From an uncultured Bacteroidia bacterium (GTDB taxonomy: Bacteria > Bacteroidota > Bacteroidia > J057 > CALAJH01), in contig CALAJH010000030.1 of assembly GCA_937922655.1 (NCBI GenBank), forward strand, positions 1-64,000: a DNA stretch of 64,000 bases, read 5' to 3'. Position 1 is the stretch's first letter. The number at the start of each line of letters is the position of its first letter. Below are positions 8,242-19,034 of this stretch, piece by piece. The notes below the pieces were generated by a model. It was not told the DNA's origin. It saw nothing but the letters and a program-made list of their open reading frames with translations, and did not search any database. A program made the translations under genes and the position numbers.

Positions 8242-9393
8242 TCAAGGTAGGCCGTAGATTCGTAAGTAGGGCAGGTTGAAAAATTCGTCGGCCAAGCCGG
8301 TAAAATCCTGTTTTGTACGTCGGCAAAAATCTTCCGCCCGTCCCAAAAGCATCATTTCCGTGAGATATTCGTCCAGGTACGAATCGGTCAGCCGGGCTTC
8401 GAGACGATAAGGATGTTCAAAGGCGTAACGCCGGGCCATGTCGTCGTTGGCCCCAAAAACGTCGCCGACCGCCGCATGTTCAAAATACGCCCGTTCGAGA
8501 ATCAATAAAACGAGTACGGTTTGGGAGAAAACGATGGTTTTGAGCGAGGCTTTGCCGTAGAGCGGTTCGCAATCGTGTTCGAGACGAAAGCGCAAAAACT
8601 CTAACAGCGGATAAAAACGTCGGTATTGCGTCGTATCCAATGCGATGGCGTGAATCACGAGCGTCGGCGCCAACGACGCCAAGTAATGTTCTTTTTCTTC
8701 GGGAAAAACGAGTACGGGCGGAGGCGGGGGGGAATAGTCGATGTTTTTTCCCCAATGTTCGGCCGCGAGCTTCATGCAAAAAAAATGGTCCAACGGGCCG
8801 CGAAAAACCACCAAGGCGCCGGCGTAACAATTCAAGCCCCGGGCGTATTCGGCAAGGTCGGCTTCGGTAATTTTTGTATATGCGTACGCCGGGGCTTTGA
8901 GCGCCGCCAACTCCCAAGATTCCCCGAATACGCTCAACAAATCCCGAACCGGTGCGTCGTCCAAAAACTCGTTGTCGCGTTTGACGAGTCTGTTGATTGT
9001 CGCACGTAAATTTTTGTTTTTTGAGAGTTGTGCGGGCGCTTTGGAGATATAGGCGGCCAAAGTCGAAATTTTTTCCGGTAGGACGGTGAAGGAAAAACGA
9101 CGATACGCCGGACGAATTTCCCAAAAATAATCCGAGGCGCCGTGGCGTGCGGCCTCGGAAAACAGCAACGGGGCCGCCACGTCGTCCAAACCCGGTTTAA
9201 CGACGTGTTGGCGGTCGTAGCCCCCCGGATATACAAGCGTCAAACTTTCAAACGTCCGCGAACTATCCTCGACAACCATGACCATCAGACCGTTGGACAA
9301 GGTTTCGGTAAAATAACGGGAACACACCGATGGGGTGTAAGGGGCTTGCGCCGCCGCGTAACGGCACGCAAAAATCAAAAACATCCATGTCAT
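8242..9393 (-). CDS. Secreted M16-like protein without the zinc-binding motif
   Basis: A 383-residue protein with a short signal peptide ending AAAQ. The segment TETLSNGLMVMVVEDSSR followed by SLTLVYPGGYD closely follows the first strands of M16 (insulinase/processing peptidase) domains, which read LxNGLxVxVxxD then xxYxxGS. The next helix should carry HxxEH. Here it reads GLDDVAAPLLF, so both zinc histidines and the glutamate are missing. It is likely an inactive M16 homologue, as happens with one subunit of paired M16 proteins, but no active partner is next to it. The ATG at 9393 lies 7 bases from a candidate -7 box; an in-frame ATG at 9384 is an alternative start. The M16 assignment rests on the N-terminal third only. 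Confidence 0.6.
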   Translation of the reverse strand: MTWMFLIFACRYAAAQAPYTPSVCSRYFTETLSNGLMVMVVEDSSRTFESLTLVYPGGYDRQHVVKPGLDDVAAPLLFSEAARHGASDYFWEIRPAYRRFSFTVLPEKISTLAAYISKAPAQLSKNKNLRATINRLVKRDNEFLDDAPVRDLLSVFGESWELAALKAPAYAYTKITEADLAEYARGLNCYAGALVVFRGPLDHFFCMKLAAEHWGKNIDYSPPPPPVLVFPEEKEHYLASLAPTLVIHAIALDTTQYRRFYPLLEFLRFRLEHDCEPLYGKASLKTIVFSQTVLVLLILERAYFEHAAVGDVFGANDDMARRYAFEHPYRLEARLTDSYLDEYLTEMMLLGRAEDFCRRTKQDFTGLADEFFNLPYLRIYGLP

Positions 9394-9400
9394 GCGCAGG

Positions 9401-9408
9401 CAAAATTA
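9401..9408 (-). promoter_or_regulatory. -7 box immediately upstream of the M16-like gene
   Basis: On the minus strand TAATTTTG ends 7 bases before the ATG at 9393. No TTTG sits at 19-21 bases, although a T-rich tract lies at that distance, inside the nrdJ terminator. If used, the transcript would be leaderless or would start at the ATG at 9384. Confidence 0.45.
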
Positions 9409-9424
9409 CCGATTTTCAACCCGC

Positions 9425-9457
9425 AAAAAAACGGGGACGACGCAAACGCCGACCCCG
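9425..9457 (-). terminator. Terminator of nrdJ
   Basis: On the minus strand CGGGGTCGGCG and CGTCGTCCCCG form a stem with one T-T mismatch and one G-T pair around a TTTG loop, followed by seven T (plus-strand A-run at 9425-9431). It lies 28 bases after the nrdJ stop codon. Confidence 0.85.
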
Positions 9458-9484
9458 CTCTCCTTTTAGACATGAAAAAAAGCA

Positions 9485-12400
9485 TTAACTGCAACCGAGG
9501 CTGTTGCCGCAGTTGAGGCATTTGTAACAAGCGCCGTTGCGAACGGTAATGTGGCCGCAGACGTTGCACGCGGGCGCGTCGCCCATGAGCGTCGCCGTCA
9601 ATTGACCCAGCGAATCGGATTGCGCGGCGAGGTGATGGCCGTTGGTTTCGACCTTGACCGCCTCCATACGAAAATGACCGTTGAAGTCCTGAGATTCGAC
9701 CGATACGCTTGTGAGTTCGGTGCGCACGGACGGATTTTCGGTCAAGGTCAGCACCACGGGGGCGGGGGTCGTCGGTGGGGTCGGCTCGCTCGTTTCCGAA
9801 CGCGGCACGTGCGCCAAATCCTCCCTGTCCAAATATTCCAGAGCCAAAAGCCTGAAAATGTAGTCGAGAATCGAAGTGGCGGATTTGATGTTTTCGTGGT
9901 CGACAACGCCGGCGGGTTCGAAGCGCGTAAAAGCGAATTTGTCCACGAACTCTTCCAGCGGCACGCCGTATTGCAAACCTATGGAAACCGAAATGGCGAA
10001 GCAGTTGAGCATGCTGCGCAGCGTCGCCCCTTCTTTGTGCATGTCGATGAAAATTTCGCCGAGGGTGCCGTCGGGGTATTCGCCCGTACGCAAAAAGACC
10101 GTTTGGCCGCCGACTTTGGCTTTTTGGGTGAAACCGCGACGTTTTGCGGGTAGGGGACGGCGATTGACCAATTCGCGCAGGGCGGCGGAAAATTCGGCTC
10201 CGCCGTCGCGACGCACCATTTCTTTGACGGCGGCCAGAAGGTCGGCCCCCGTCAGGGCGACGGTTTGCGGTTCCGGGACGGCCTTGACTTCCGTTTTGAC
10301 GTTTTCGGTTTCCGTTGTCGCTTCGGCGTCTTTGGATTTTTGCGTCGAAAGCGGTTGGGAAAGCTTCGAGCCGTCGCGATAAAGGGCTATGGCCTTCAAG
10401 CCCAATTCCCACGACAAACGATGGCATTCTTCAACGTCTTCGACCGTCGCTTCGTGGGGCAGGTTGATGGTTTTGGAGATGGCGCCCGAAATAAAGGGCT
10501 GGGCCGCGGCCATCATTCGGATGTGGCCGTGGGGATGGATGAACCGCGTGCCTTTGGGGCCGCACTTGTTGGCGCAATCAAAAACGGCGTAATGTTCGGT
10601 TTTGAGGTAGGGGGCGCCTTCGACGGTCATCGTGCCGCAAACGTATTCGTTGGCCGCCTCGATTTGCGCGGCGCTAAAGCCCAAGGCTCGCAAAAAGTTG
10701 AAGTCCGGACTGTTGTACTGTTCGGGCGTGAAACCCAAGCGCCGCAAGGTCTCTTCGCCCAACGAATAGACGTTGAACGCAAACGAAAGGTCGAAAACCG
10801 AATGCAGCGTTTCGTCGATTTTTTGGATGTCGGCCTGTGAAAGTCCTTTGGCCCGCAAAGATTCGAAGTTGACGCCGGGCGCGCCGTCCAACGTTCCCGC
10901 CCCTTTGACGTACTTGACTATCGCCGCGATTTCGTGTTCTTTGTAGCCCAAATTCCGCAGTGCGGGCGGAATGGATTGGTTGATGATTTTGAAGTAGCCG
11001 CCGCCGGAAAGTTTTTTGAATTTGACGAGGGCGAAATCGGGCTCGACGCCCGTCGTATCGCAGTCCATGAGCAGACCGATGGTGCCGGTGGGCGCCAAAA
11101 CGGTGGCTTGGGCGTTGCGATAACCGTATTTTTCGCCGAGTTTGAGGGCTCTGTCCCATGCGTCGGTGGCGGCGCGGAGCAGATATTGTGGACAGTGGAC
11201 GGGACTGATGCCCATCGGTTTGATGCTCAAACCTTCGTAGGCGTCGGCGATGTTGTAGGCGGCGTAACGATGGTTGCGTATGACGCGCAACATGTCGTTT
11301 TTGTTGCGTTCGTAGCCCTCGAACGGGCCGAGAACCGCCGCCATTTCCGCGCTCGTGGCGTATGCGGCGCCCGTCATGATGGCCGTTATCGCGCCGGCGA
11401 TGGCCGTCGCTTTCGGCGAATCGTAGGGGATGCCCGCAACCATCAACAACGAGCCCAAATTCGCGTAGCCCAAGCCCAAGGTCCGAAACTTGTACGACAA
11501 TTCGGCGATAGGTTTGGAAGGATAGTGGGCCATAAGCACCGATATTTCCAAAATTATCGTCCAAATGCGAACGGCGTGTTCAAAACCTTCGACGTCGAAA
11601 TTGAGCGTGTCCTCGTCGAAAAACTTGCGCAAATTGAGCGAGGCGAGGTTGCAGGCCGTGTCGTCGAGAAAGGCGTATTCGGAGCAGGGATTGGTGGCGC
11701 GAATAGGCCCGTCTTGGGGGCAGGTATGCCAGTCGTTGAAGGTGGTGTGGAATTGCAATCCCGGGTCGGCGCATTTCCACGAGGCCTCGGCGATTTCGCG
11801 CCACAACATCCGCGCCTTGTAGGTTTTCATTACGCTTCCGTCGGTGCGGGCCGTGCAATGCCAGTCGTCGTCGTTTTCCAGCGCCTTGCGGAATTTTTCG
11901 TCCAAACGCACGGAGTTGTTGGAATTTTGGCCCGAAACGGTGCGGTAGGCTTCGCCTTCGTAGTCGGAGGAGTAACCGGCGGCGATGAGGGCGGCCACTT
12001 TTTTTTCCTCGTCGGCTTTCCAGCGGATAAATTCGAGAATTTCGGGGTGGTCGGCGTCGAGGACGACCATTTTGGCGGCTCTGCGGGTGGTTCCGCCCGA
12101 TTTAATCGCGCCCGCCGCCCGGTCGCCGACGCGCAAAAAGCTCATCAGGCCCGACGACGTTCCCCCGCCCGAAAGTTTTTCGCCTTCGCCGCGAATGTTG
12201 GAAAAGTTCGTTCCCGTTCCCGAACCGTACTTGAAAATTCGAGCCTCGCGCACCCACAAGTCCATGATTCCCCCTTCGTTGACAAGGTCGTCTTTGACCG
12301 AAAGAATAAAACACGCGTGGGGTTGGCATCTCTTGTACGCCGATTCGGACAATTTGGCTTCACCCGTTTGGGGTTCGACGTACCAGTGGCCTTGCGGCGG

Positions 12401-12844
12401 TCCGTCAATACCGTAAGCCTCGTAAAGGCCCGTGTTGAACCATTGGGGACTGTTCGGCGCCGCGCTTTGGTTCAAAAGCATGTAAACCGCCTCGTCGTAA
12501 AAAGCTTGTGCGTCTTCGGGCGTGGCGAAATAACCATACCTTTCCCCCCAATTTTTCCAGCACAACGCCAAACGATGCACCACTTGTTTGACCGACGTTT
12601 CCGAACCCGTCGTGCCGTCGGCTTGCGGAACGCCCGCCTTCCGAAAATACTTTTGCGCCAAAATGTCCGTCGCCACCTGCGACCAGCCCGCCGGCACCTC
12701 GACGTTTTTCATTTCAAAAACCGCGTCGCCCGTCGGGTTGCGAATCACCGACGAACGAAGTTCGTAAGCGAACTTGTCGTACGGCGACTCTCCCGCCCGC
12801 GTAAAGCGACGCGGGATTTTTAAGCCTTGATGATTTTCCTGCAT
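9485..12844 (-). CDS. nrdJ: Vitamin B12-dependent (class II) ribonucleoside-diphosphate reductase
   Basis: This cytoplasmic enzyme reduces ribonucleotides to deoxyribonucleotides using adenosylcobalamin to make the thiyl radical, so it works with or without oxygen. The 1119-residue protein carries typical class II motifs: [33 protein letters not shown] and [21 protein letters not shown]. The C-terminus has paired cysteines ([13 protein letters not shown]) forming the usual zinc-binding or redox tail of long NrdJ proteins. The ORF track starts at 12949, but the ATG at 12844 ([16 protein letters not shown]) fits the family better; the 35 upstream residues are basic and unlike NrdJ. It is a single gene ending in a strong terminator. 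I saw no cobalamin riboswitch or clear NrdR box upstream. Confidence 0.95.
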   Translation of the reverse strand: MQENHQGLKIPRRFTRAGESPYDKFAYELRSSVIRNPTGDAVFEMKNVEVPAGWSQVATDILAQKYFRKAGVPQADGTTGSETSVKQVVHRLALCWKNWGERYGYFATPEDAQAFYDEAVYMLLNQSAAPNSPQWFNTGLYEAYGIDGPPQGHWYVEPQTGEAKLSESAYKRCQPHACFILSVKDDLVNEGGIMDLWVREARIFKYGSGTGTNFSNIRGEGEKLSGGGTSSGLMSFLRVGDRAAGAIKSGGTTRRAAKMVVLDADHPEILEFIRWKADEEKKVAALIAAGYSSDYEGEAYRTVSGQNSNNSVRLDEKFRKALENDDDWHCTARTDGSVMKTYKARMLWREIAEASWKCADPGLQFHTTFNDWHTCPQDGPIRATNPCSEYAFLDDTACNLASLNLRKFFDEDTLNFDVEGFEHAVRIWTIILEISVLMAHYPSKPIAELSYKFRTLGLGYANLGSLLMVAGIPYDSPKATAIAGAITAIMTGAAYATSAEMAAVLGPFEGYERNKNDMLRVIRNHRYAAYNIADAYEGLSIKPMGISPVHCPQYLLRAATDAWDRALKLGEKYGYRNAQATVLAPTGTIGLLMDCDTTGVEPDFALVKFKKLSGGGYFKIINQSIPPALRNLGYKEHEIAAIVKYVKGAGTLDGAPGVNFESLRAKGLSQADIQKIDETLHSVFDLSFAFNVYSLGEETLRRLGFTPEQYNSPDFNFLRALGFSAAQIEAANEYVCGTMTVEGAPYLKTEHYAVFDCANKCGPKGTRFIHPHGHIRMMAAAQPFISGAISKTINLPHEATVEDVEECHRLSWELGLKAIALYRDGSKLSQPLSTQKSKDAEATTETENVKTEVKAVPEPQTVALTGADLLAAVKEMVRRDGGAEFSAALRELVNRRPLPAKRRGFTQKAKVGGQTVFLRTGEYPDGTLGEIFIDMHKEGATLRSMLNCFAISVSIGLQYGVPLEEFVDKFAFTRFEPAGVVDHENIKSATSILDYIFRLLALEYLDREDLAHVPRSETSEPTPPTTPAPVVLTLTENPSVRTELTSVSVESQDFNGHFRMEAVKVETNGHHLAAQSDSLGQLTATLMGDAPACNVCGHITVRNGACYKCLNCGNSLGCS

Positions 12845-13386
12845 ATCCGTGTCGTTAAATTTGTAATGCAATAATCGGCTTTCCCGCTCATGTTTAAACC
12901 ACCACCGATGTTTACGGACGGTGATTCGACGTTGAATACGACGGGACAAACCTTAATGTTTTCGTCAATTTATCCCCATTCGATTAAGCCTGTGCTAGAC
13001 AAGCATTTCATGTTTTACAACGCAAAGATATTAAATATAATTATAAACATCGACTTAAAACAATCAACATTCACCATAAAAATAATTTTAAGTTATAAAC
13101 AACGGCTTCGTACAAGGTGGAAGAAATCACGCTTCCAACGCGAACTTTTTTAAACCCATCAACGACAACCGACGCCGCCCCGCCAACGACGACCAACGTT
13201 CGGCGGGATTGGGGTTTCTTTTTATCGTTTTTTGATTACCGGCTTGGCGCCGGCTGCCCGATGGGCCGTACGAAACGGTCTCGCGGCCTCAAAGATGCGG
13301 CGGTTCGCGTGCAAATATTGACCGTCCGGGAGGGGGAATTTACGGCGTTGGACGAAAATGCGTAAATTCGCCCCCAATCGGGTGCT
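12845..13386. other. AT-rich intergenic region with an orphan hairpin
   Basis: A 542-base gap between nrdJ and the type B cargo gene. It contains a minus-strand TATCTTTG box at plus 13023-13030 that could serve nrdJ with a leader of about 170 bases, although no -33 partner fits. It also has a plus-strand hairpin at 13179-13207 followed by T-rich sequence. ORFs at 12890-13153, 13117-13365 and 13222-13464 lack recognisable content. Confidence 0.5.
13179..13207 (+). terminator. Orphan hairpin with T-rich tail
   Basis: CCCGCC-AACG at 13179-13188 pairs with CGTT-c-GGCGGG at 13197-13207 (one bulged C), followed by ATTGGGGTTTCTTTTT. No plus-strand gene lies upstream, so it might end a small RNA or be a remnant. 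Confidence 0.4.
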
Positions 13387-16300
13387 ATGAACATACGTTT
13401 TATTCTCACGTTTGCCTTTGCGTGCATTGCAACGATTTCGGTCGTCGCTCAACCCGCCTATCAAAGACTGTACGGCACGACGGCCGACGACGGCGCCTAT
13501 TTCATCGGCGATTTGCCGACGGGCGGGCGTTACTTGGCAGGGTACACGGAAATCGGCGGCACGCGAGACGCTTTACTCGTCGTTTGGAACGCGGCCGGCG
13601 AAATAGCTTTTGCCCGTCGCTTCGAGGCCCCCGGCAACGACGAGGCTTTCTGCGCCCAACCCACCCAAGACGGCGGCTTTGTCGTCGTCGGCAATCAATA
13701 CAACGCCACCGGCTCTGATATTTTCGTGCTAAAAACCGACGGCGCGGGCAATCTTCTTTGGCGACAGGTTATCGACGGCGGTTTTGACGAAAGGGTTTAC
13801 GGAAAAAGCGTGGTGGCAACGGCGGACGGCGGCTACGTCGTCGTCGGCTCGCGTTCGGCCGCCGCCTGTCCCGACGGCTCTTGTTACCGGACGTTCGTCT
13901 TCAAGTTAAGCGGGGCGGGCGCCGTCGTTTGGGGACGGGAACTGGAAATCTCTCCCGGCGCCTTGGATTACGCCTCGGCGGTCGTTCAACTTCCGACGGG
14001 CGAAATACTGATGGCCGGGCGCAAAGAGGGCGGCGCCGGCGGCGCCGACGGCTTTTTGACCCAAGTGAGCAACGCCACGGGCGGCGGCGCCCAAACCCGA
14101 CTTTTTCACGGCCCCAACGGAAATCCCTACGAATATTTTACCGACCTGACCCCCACCCCCGACGGCAACTATGTCATCGGTGGATTGCAAGGGCAGGGCG
14201 CCTCCAATGTTATGTTTTTGCGCGTAACGGACGCGCAAGGCAGTCCGGGGCCGTTTCCTATCGGACGTTGGCTCGACGGCGGCGCCACCGAACGCGGCTG
14301 TAAAGCCATGCAAACGGCCGACGGCGGTTTCGCTCTTTGTGCATACCGCGAAACGGCCGGCGCCGCCTCGGGTAACATGTTCGTCGCGCGTTTCGACCCA
14401 ACGGGAACGATTCTTTGGAGCCGAACCGTTGGCGGCGCCGCCGCCGACACCGCCGCCGCCTTCGTCGAAACCCCCACCGGTTTTTTGCTCGCCGGAAAAA
14501 CCGCCTCCTTCGGCGCCGGCGGAACCGATATTTACCTCGTCCACATCATCAACGACGGCCCGTCCGCCGCTTGCAGCACCAACGTCATTCCCCCCACCCC
14601 TTCCAATCACAACTACATCCCCACCGTCGACAACGTCAATGCCACCCTCCTTAACTTCACTCCCACTTCGGTCCCCGTCCCCGTCGAAGACGTTGTCTTA
14701 ATTGAGGAGGACGCTTGTTGCGCCGGTTTTAGGATTGACAACTTAACGGCCAACGCGGGTTGTGCCGGCGGTTTTACCGAGTTTTCAGTGGCGCCCGTCC
14801 TGCCCGCGCCTGCGCAGTATCAATGGGATTTCGACGGCGACGGCGTAACCGACGAAACCACCACCGGCGGCAATTCTCAATTTCGTTATCCCGTCCCCGG
14901 TACGCGAACCGTGCGCGTCTACGCCTTCAACCCCGTTACGGGTTGCATCGACTCGGCGTTTGTTTCGGTGGAGGTGTTGGCCAATCCCACGGTCGTCTAC
15001 GCCACGCCCGATACGACGGTGTGTGTCGGTTCTCCGGCGGCGATGACCGTCGTTTCGGGGCCGGGCGTGCAAATCACGTGGGCGCCCGACGACGGTACGC
15101 TCAATACTCTCTCGGGTTCGAACGTTGTGGCGCAAAATTTGCCCGTCGGCGTTTACGTCTATACCGTTATGCTTTACGACGCGGCGGTGGGTTGCGGCGG
15201 GGATACCACGGTGCAAGTTACCGTTACCGAGGGGCCGACGGCCGACGCGGGGCAAGACCGCACCGTTTGTTACGGTGAAAACGCCACGCTCGTCGGCGCC
15301 GGCGGAAGCGAATATCTTTGGCTCCCCATCAATTACTTCAACGACCCGACGCTCCAAATTCAAACCGTCGTCATGACCGAAAGCCGGGACTTTTATTTGC
15401 GCGTCGGCGACGGATTCGGTTGTTACGACTACGATACCGTTCGAATCAACGTTCTGCGGGCCAACGCCGGCAACGACACCATTTATTGCATCGGTTCGGT
15501 GGGAACGCCCCTTCGCGCTTCGGCCCCCGGCGGCGGCACGGACTGCGTTTTTCAGTGGCTGACGAATTACAACATCGTCGGTGGAGGCGCCGACAGTATT
15601 TTGGTCAATCCGGGCGTCGATACGTGCTACGTGGTGCAAGTAACGTGTCAAGGCTGTGTTACGCGCGATACCGTGTGCGTTACGCGCGTGCCTTCGCCAA
15701 CGGTCGTTGCGCAGGTCGGGCAAATCGAAATGTGCTTTGGGGATACGGTAACGCTTTCGGCAAGCGGCGCCAACTTTTGGGGCTGGTTTCCCAACACGGG
15801 TCTGGAAACCCCGACGCAAAGCACAACCCGTGCCTTTCCCGAAGAAACGACGCAATACATCGTTTTCGGGGCCGACGACAACGGTTGTATCGACAGCGAG
15901 GTCGTTACGGTCGTCGTCTACAATTTGCCGTTTCCCGTTTTGGCCGATACGGCCGACATGTGTTTGGGGGATACGTTGACGCTTTTCGGGGCCCCTTATC
16001 AACAAGGGGTGATATATCAATGGTCTCCGCCGATAGGCATCGTTCCGGGTTTTCAGGGTTTGGCGACGATACGTGTTCGTCCGCCCGTATCGACGACCTA
16101 TACGCTCCGCATCCGCAACGCGGACTACGACTGCGTCGAACGCGTCGATTCGATATACGTTCGGGTTACGCCCAAACCGGGCTTGCTTTTCGGCGGCAAT
16201 CCGCAAATTCGCTGTTCCAACGGGCCCGGAGTCGTTTTGGACGCCGCCTTTCAAAGCCAAACTTCCAATCCTTGCACGTTTGTCTGGTCGCCGGCGGCAA

Positions 16301-18756
16301 CCCTCGACAGTCCGAACGCCATTCAACCCACCGCCTTTCCGTCCACGACCACCACTTACACTTTGACCGTCGACTGCCAAACGTTGTGCGTTTTGCGGGA
16401 TTCGGTAACGGTCATCGTCAATGCGGCGCCGAATATTTTGGCCACCGACAACAATATTTTAATTTGTGCGGGTTCGGGCGGCGAACAGATACAAACCTAC
16501 GTTTCGGGGGGAACGCCGCCGTTGTACTACACTTGGAGTCCGTCCCACGGTCTATCCGACATTTATTCGCCCAACCCCGTGGCCAACCCCGACCGCGACA
16601 CCACCTATCGCTTGGTCGTAACCGATTCGCGGGGCTGTGAATCGGATACGGCCTTCGTCCGAGTTAGGGTTTATCCTTTGCCTTACGCCGATGCGGGACG
16701 GGACACGTTTATATGTGCGGGCGTAAACGAAGGCGTATTTTTGAACGGGACGGGCTTTTTTCCGCCCGAAACCCCGCCGCAATACCTATTGGGCGGATTT
16801 TCCTACGAATGGCGCCCGGCTTACGCGTTGAGCAACCCTTACATCGCCAACCCCTACGCCACCCCCGACACCACCACCACCTATCAACTCGTCGTATACT
16901 CTAATTTCGGCTGCGCCTCGGATTCGACCAATCTCAACGCCGTTTCGACGGTAACGATATACGTTCGTCCGCGCCCCACGGCCGACGCCGGCTTTACCGA
17001 ATACCGCATCTGCGCCGGCGACAGCGTAACCATCGGCGATTTGCCCACGGGGCAAGGCCCCGATTACGTCTTTTTTTGGACGCCTTCGACGGGCATGAAC
17101 GACTCGACGCTCATGCAACCGACCGTATCCCCGCCGTATTCGTTCATTTATTTTCAGAAAGCGCTTTCGAATGGTTGCGAATCGGTTGCGGATACGGTGT
17201 GGGTGGTTGTCGAACGGGCGCCGACCGTCGCCCTCGACGACCACGTCGAAATATGCAGGGCGTACCCGACGACGCTCCGTCCGCTGGTTACCGAAGAGGG
17301 TTCGACGAACCTGCGCTACGAATGGCGGCCCGCGGCGGGCCTTTCCAATCCCAACGAAAAAAATCCCGTCGCCATGCCCGACACCACGACCGTCTACACG
17401 CTTTACGCATACCACGGTCCGGGCTGTCCGCCCGTCGTCGATTCGATACGCGTGAGCGTATTTCCATCGCCGTTCATCGTCGCCAATCCCGACGGCGTCG
17501 TCGTCACTTTGTGCGAGGCCGTCGAAGGCGACAGCGCGACCTTGCCCGCCCGCGTGACGGAAACTTTGCCCGGTTTGCCGTACAGCATACGATGGACGCC
17601 GTCCGAAGGCTTGTCAAACCCGAATATTTTGAATCCTCGCGCCAAACCCCGGGAATCGACGGACTACGTCGTGGCCATGAGGGTTAAAGATTGTTGGTAT
17701 TACGATACGATTCGGGTTCGGGTTCGGCCGTTCGTCACGGCACGTATCGAAGGCCCGGCGGCCGTTTGCGCCACCAACGCCGCACGTCTGGTAGGCTTTG
17801 GCGGAATAGGTGCGGCGGACTTTATCTGGCGTTGGCGCGACGAAAACGGCACGCTCAGAACCGACTCGTCGCGCGGCGGTTCCTCCGACACCCTCGTTAC
17901 TTTTCCGCTCGTTACCACCACCTATTCCCTAACGGTCAAGGAAGGGGGCTGTTCGCAAACCGATACGTTTAGACTACTCGTCATCGACGCGCGTTCGCCG
18001 AGGGTGTTTCACAATTATCCTTTGGGCGGATGCGACAGCCTAATCGTCTCTTTTGCCGATTCGACGGTGGGCGCAATCGCGTGGCGGTGGGACTTTGGCG
18101 ACGGCACGCCCGTTACCAACGTACGTTATCCTCGGCATACTTACCGTGCACCGGGTAAATACGTCGTCGAAACCGAAATTTATTTTGCCGAAGGATGTTC
18201 AAAAATCGTTTATTCCGAGGTGCCGTTCAAGGTCAAGACGAGGGGAGGTACGGATTTTGAAAGCGAGCCGTCCGCGCCCGTCGTTTTGTACATGCCGCAA
18301 TCGACGGTACAATTTTTCGACCGCAGCCTCGAAGCCGTCGCGTGGTACTGGGACTTCGGCGACGGCGGCGTTTCGACCTTGCCCAATCCCGTTTACGAAT
18401 TTCGCACCGCGGGCGACTTTTTGGTTACCCTGACCACGACGGACTCCATTGGTTGTCAAAGTTCCCGAACCAAAGGTCTGTACAAGGTTGTTGCTCCCGA
18501 AATTCTTGTTCCCAACGTTTTTTCGCCCAATGGAGACGGCATCAACGATTATTGGCGCGTCGAGGCGCCCGGGAGAACGGGGGTGAACGCCAAAATTTTC
18601 GACCGCTGGGGAACGCTTTATTACGACATGACCGACGACCGTCGCGGCTGGGACGGCACCCAAATGGGCAGTGGACAAGCGGCGCCGGGCGTGTATTTTT
18701 ATTACGTCAAAATCGGCGATACGTTTTACGACGGTTCGGTAACGCTGGTGCGATAG
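13387..18756 (+). CDS. Large secreted Ig/PKD protein with gliding-motility-type C-terminal domain (T9SS type B cargo)
   Basis: A 1789-residue secreted protein. Residues 1-21 are a signal peptide ending VVAQ. Residues 22-400 hold repeated units of the form DGGYVVVGS, DGGFVVVGN and DGNYVIGG, typical of a beta-propeller-like repeat. From about 440 to 1700 run roughly fifteen Ig/PKD-like domains with conserved C..D and Y.W.P.. patterns, including YQWDFDGDGVTD (about 478), WRWDFGDG (about 1566) and WYWDFGDG (about 1652). The end, from about 1705 (EILVPNVFSPNGDGIND through IFDRWGTLYYD to YFYYVKI), is the CHU_C/gliding-motility-associated C-terminal domain that directs type B T9SS secretion. A cell-surface adhesion or motility role is inferred from this class. 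A weak promoter-like TTTA-N20-TAAATTCG lies just before the ATG. Confidence 0.9.
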   Translation: MNIRFILTFAFACIATISVVAQPAYQRLYGTTADDGAYFIGDLPTGGRYLAGYTEIGGTRDALLVVWNAAGEIAFARRFEAPGNDEAFCAQPTQDGGFVVVGNQYNATGSDIFVLKTDGAGNLLWRQVIDGGFDERVYGKSVVATADGGYVVVGSRSAAACPDGSCYRTFVFKLSGAGAVVWGRELEISPGALDYASAVVQLPTGEILMAGRKEGGAGGADGFLTQVSNATGGGAQTRLFHGPNGNPYEYFTDLTPTPDGNYVIGGLQGQGASNVMFLRVTDAQGSPGPFPIGRWLDGGATERGCKAMQTADGGFALCAYRETAGAASGNMFVARFDPTGTILWSRTVGGAAADTAAAFVETPTGFLLAGKTASFGAGGTDIYLVHIINDGPSAACSTNVIPPTPSNHNYIPTVDNVNATLLNFTPTSVPVPVEDVVLIEEDACCAGFRIDNLTANAGCAGGFTEFSVAPVLPAPAQYQWDFDGDGVTDETTTGGNSQFRYPVPGTRTVRVYAFNPVTGCIDSAFVSVEVLANPTVVYATPDTTVCVGSPAAMTVVSGPGVQITWAPDDGTLNTLSGSNVVAQNLPVGVYVYTVMLYDAAVGCGGDTTVQVTVTEGPTADAGQDRTVCYGENATLVGAGGSEYLWLPINYFNDPTLQIQTVVMTESRDFYLRVGDGFGCYDYDTVRINVLRANAGNDTIYCIGSVGTPLRASAPGGGTDCVFQWLTNYNIVGGGADSILVNPGVDTCYVVQVTCQGCVTRDTVCVTRVPSPTVVAQVGQIEMCFGDTVTLSASGANFWGWFPNTGLETPTQSTTRAFPEETTQYIVFGADDNGCIDSEVVTVVVYNLPFPVLADTADMCLGDTLTLFGAPYQQGVIYQWSPPIGIVPGFQGLATIRVRPPVSTTYTLRIRNADYDCVERVDSIYVRVTPKPGLLFGGNPQIRCSNGPGVVLDAAFQSQTSNPCTFVWSPAATLDSPNAIQPTAFPSTTTTYTLTVDCQTLCVLRDSVTVIVNAAPNILATDNNILICAGSGGEQIQTYVSGGTPPLYYTWSPSHGLSDIYSPNPVANPDRDTTYRLVVTDSRGCESDTAFVRVRVYPLPYADAGRDTFICAGVNEGVFLNGTGFFPPETPPQYLLGGFSYEWRPAYALSNPYIANPYATPDTTTTYQLVVYSNFGCASDSTNLNAVSTVTIYVRPRPTADAGFTEYRICAGDSVTIGDLPTGQGPDYVFFWTPSTGMNDSTLMQPTVSPPYSFIYFQKALSNGCESVADTVWVVVERAPTVALDDHVEICRAYPTTLRPLVTEEGSTNLRYEWRPAAGLSNPNEKNPVAMPDTTTVYTLYAYHGPGCPPVVDSIRVSVFPSPFIVANPDGVVVTLCEAVEGDSATLPARVTETLPGLPYSIRWTPSEGLSNPNILNPRAKPRESTDYVVAMRVKDCWYYDTIRVRVRPFVTARIEGPAAVCATNAARLVGFGGIGAADFIWRWRDENGTLRTDSSRGGSSDTLVTFPLVTTTYSLTVKEGGCSQTDTFRLLVIDARSPRVFHNYPLGGCDSLIVSFADSTVGAIAWRWDFGDGTPVTNVRYPRHTYRAPGKYVVETEIYFAEGCSKIVYSEVPFKVKTRGGTDFESEPSAPVVLYMPQSTVQFFDRSLEAVAWYWDFGDGGVSTLPNPVYEFRTAGDFLVTLTTTDSIGCQSSRTKGLYKVVAPEILVPNVFSPNGDGINDYWRVEAPGRTGVNAKIFDRWGTLYYDMTDDRRGWDGTQMGSGQAAPGVYFYYVKIGDTFYDGSVTLVR

Positions 18757-18979
18757 CAATGGTGTGGGCAACGCTCGATTAATTTGTCGCGTGCAACGAC
18801 AAACGCGTGCCGGAGTCGTTTTACTCTAGCTTTTGAGCCCAAGGCGCAATTCAAATTTGAAGAGTGCAAAAGGTTTGCATTTGGTTGCGGGGCATTACAA
18901 AACTTGGCATGCAAGCGTTTTTTGCGGTCAAGCGAATGTATTTTTATTTCGTGGATGGATTGATTGGAATCGTCCAAAC

Positions 18980-19012
18980 AAACAAAGAGGCCGTTGCGTT
19001 TGCGACGGCCTC
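18980..19012 (-). terminator. Terminator of the small T9SS cargo gene
   Basis: On the minus strand GAGGCCGTCGC and GCAACGGCCTC form an 11-bp stem (one G-T pair) with an AAAC loop, then TTTGTTTG. It lies about 22 bases after the stop at 19035. The 278-base gap 18757-19034 holds nothing else I can support. Confidence 0.75.
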
Positions 19013-19034
19013 AAAACCTGTGGTGAACGGAGGG

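Noticed and set aside
10934-12823. 629-codon plus-strand ORF
   Set aside because: It is antisense to the well-supported nrdJ gene and has no recognisable motif; its openness follows from nrdJ codon use.
12845-13060. Cobalamin riboswitch or NrdR box upstream of nrdJ
   Set aside because: I looked for a B12-box-like sequence and an NrdR palindrome on the minus strand and found neither.
14785-16380. 531-codon minus-strand ORF
   Set aside because: Antisense shadow of the type B cargo gene, with Arg/Gly/Asn-rich nonsense composition.
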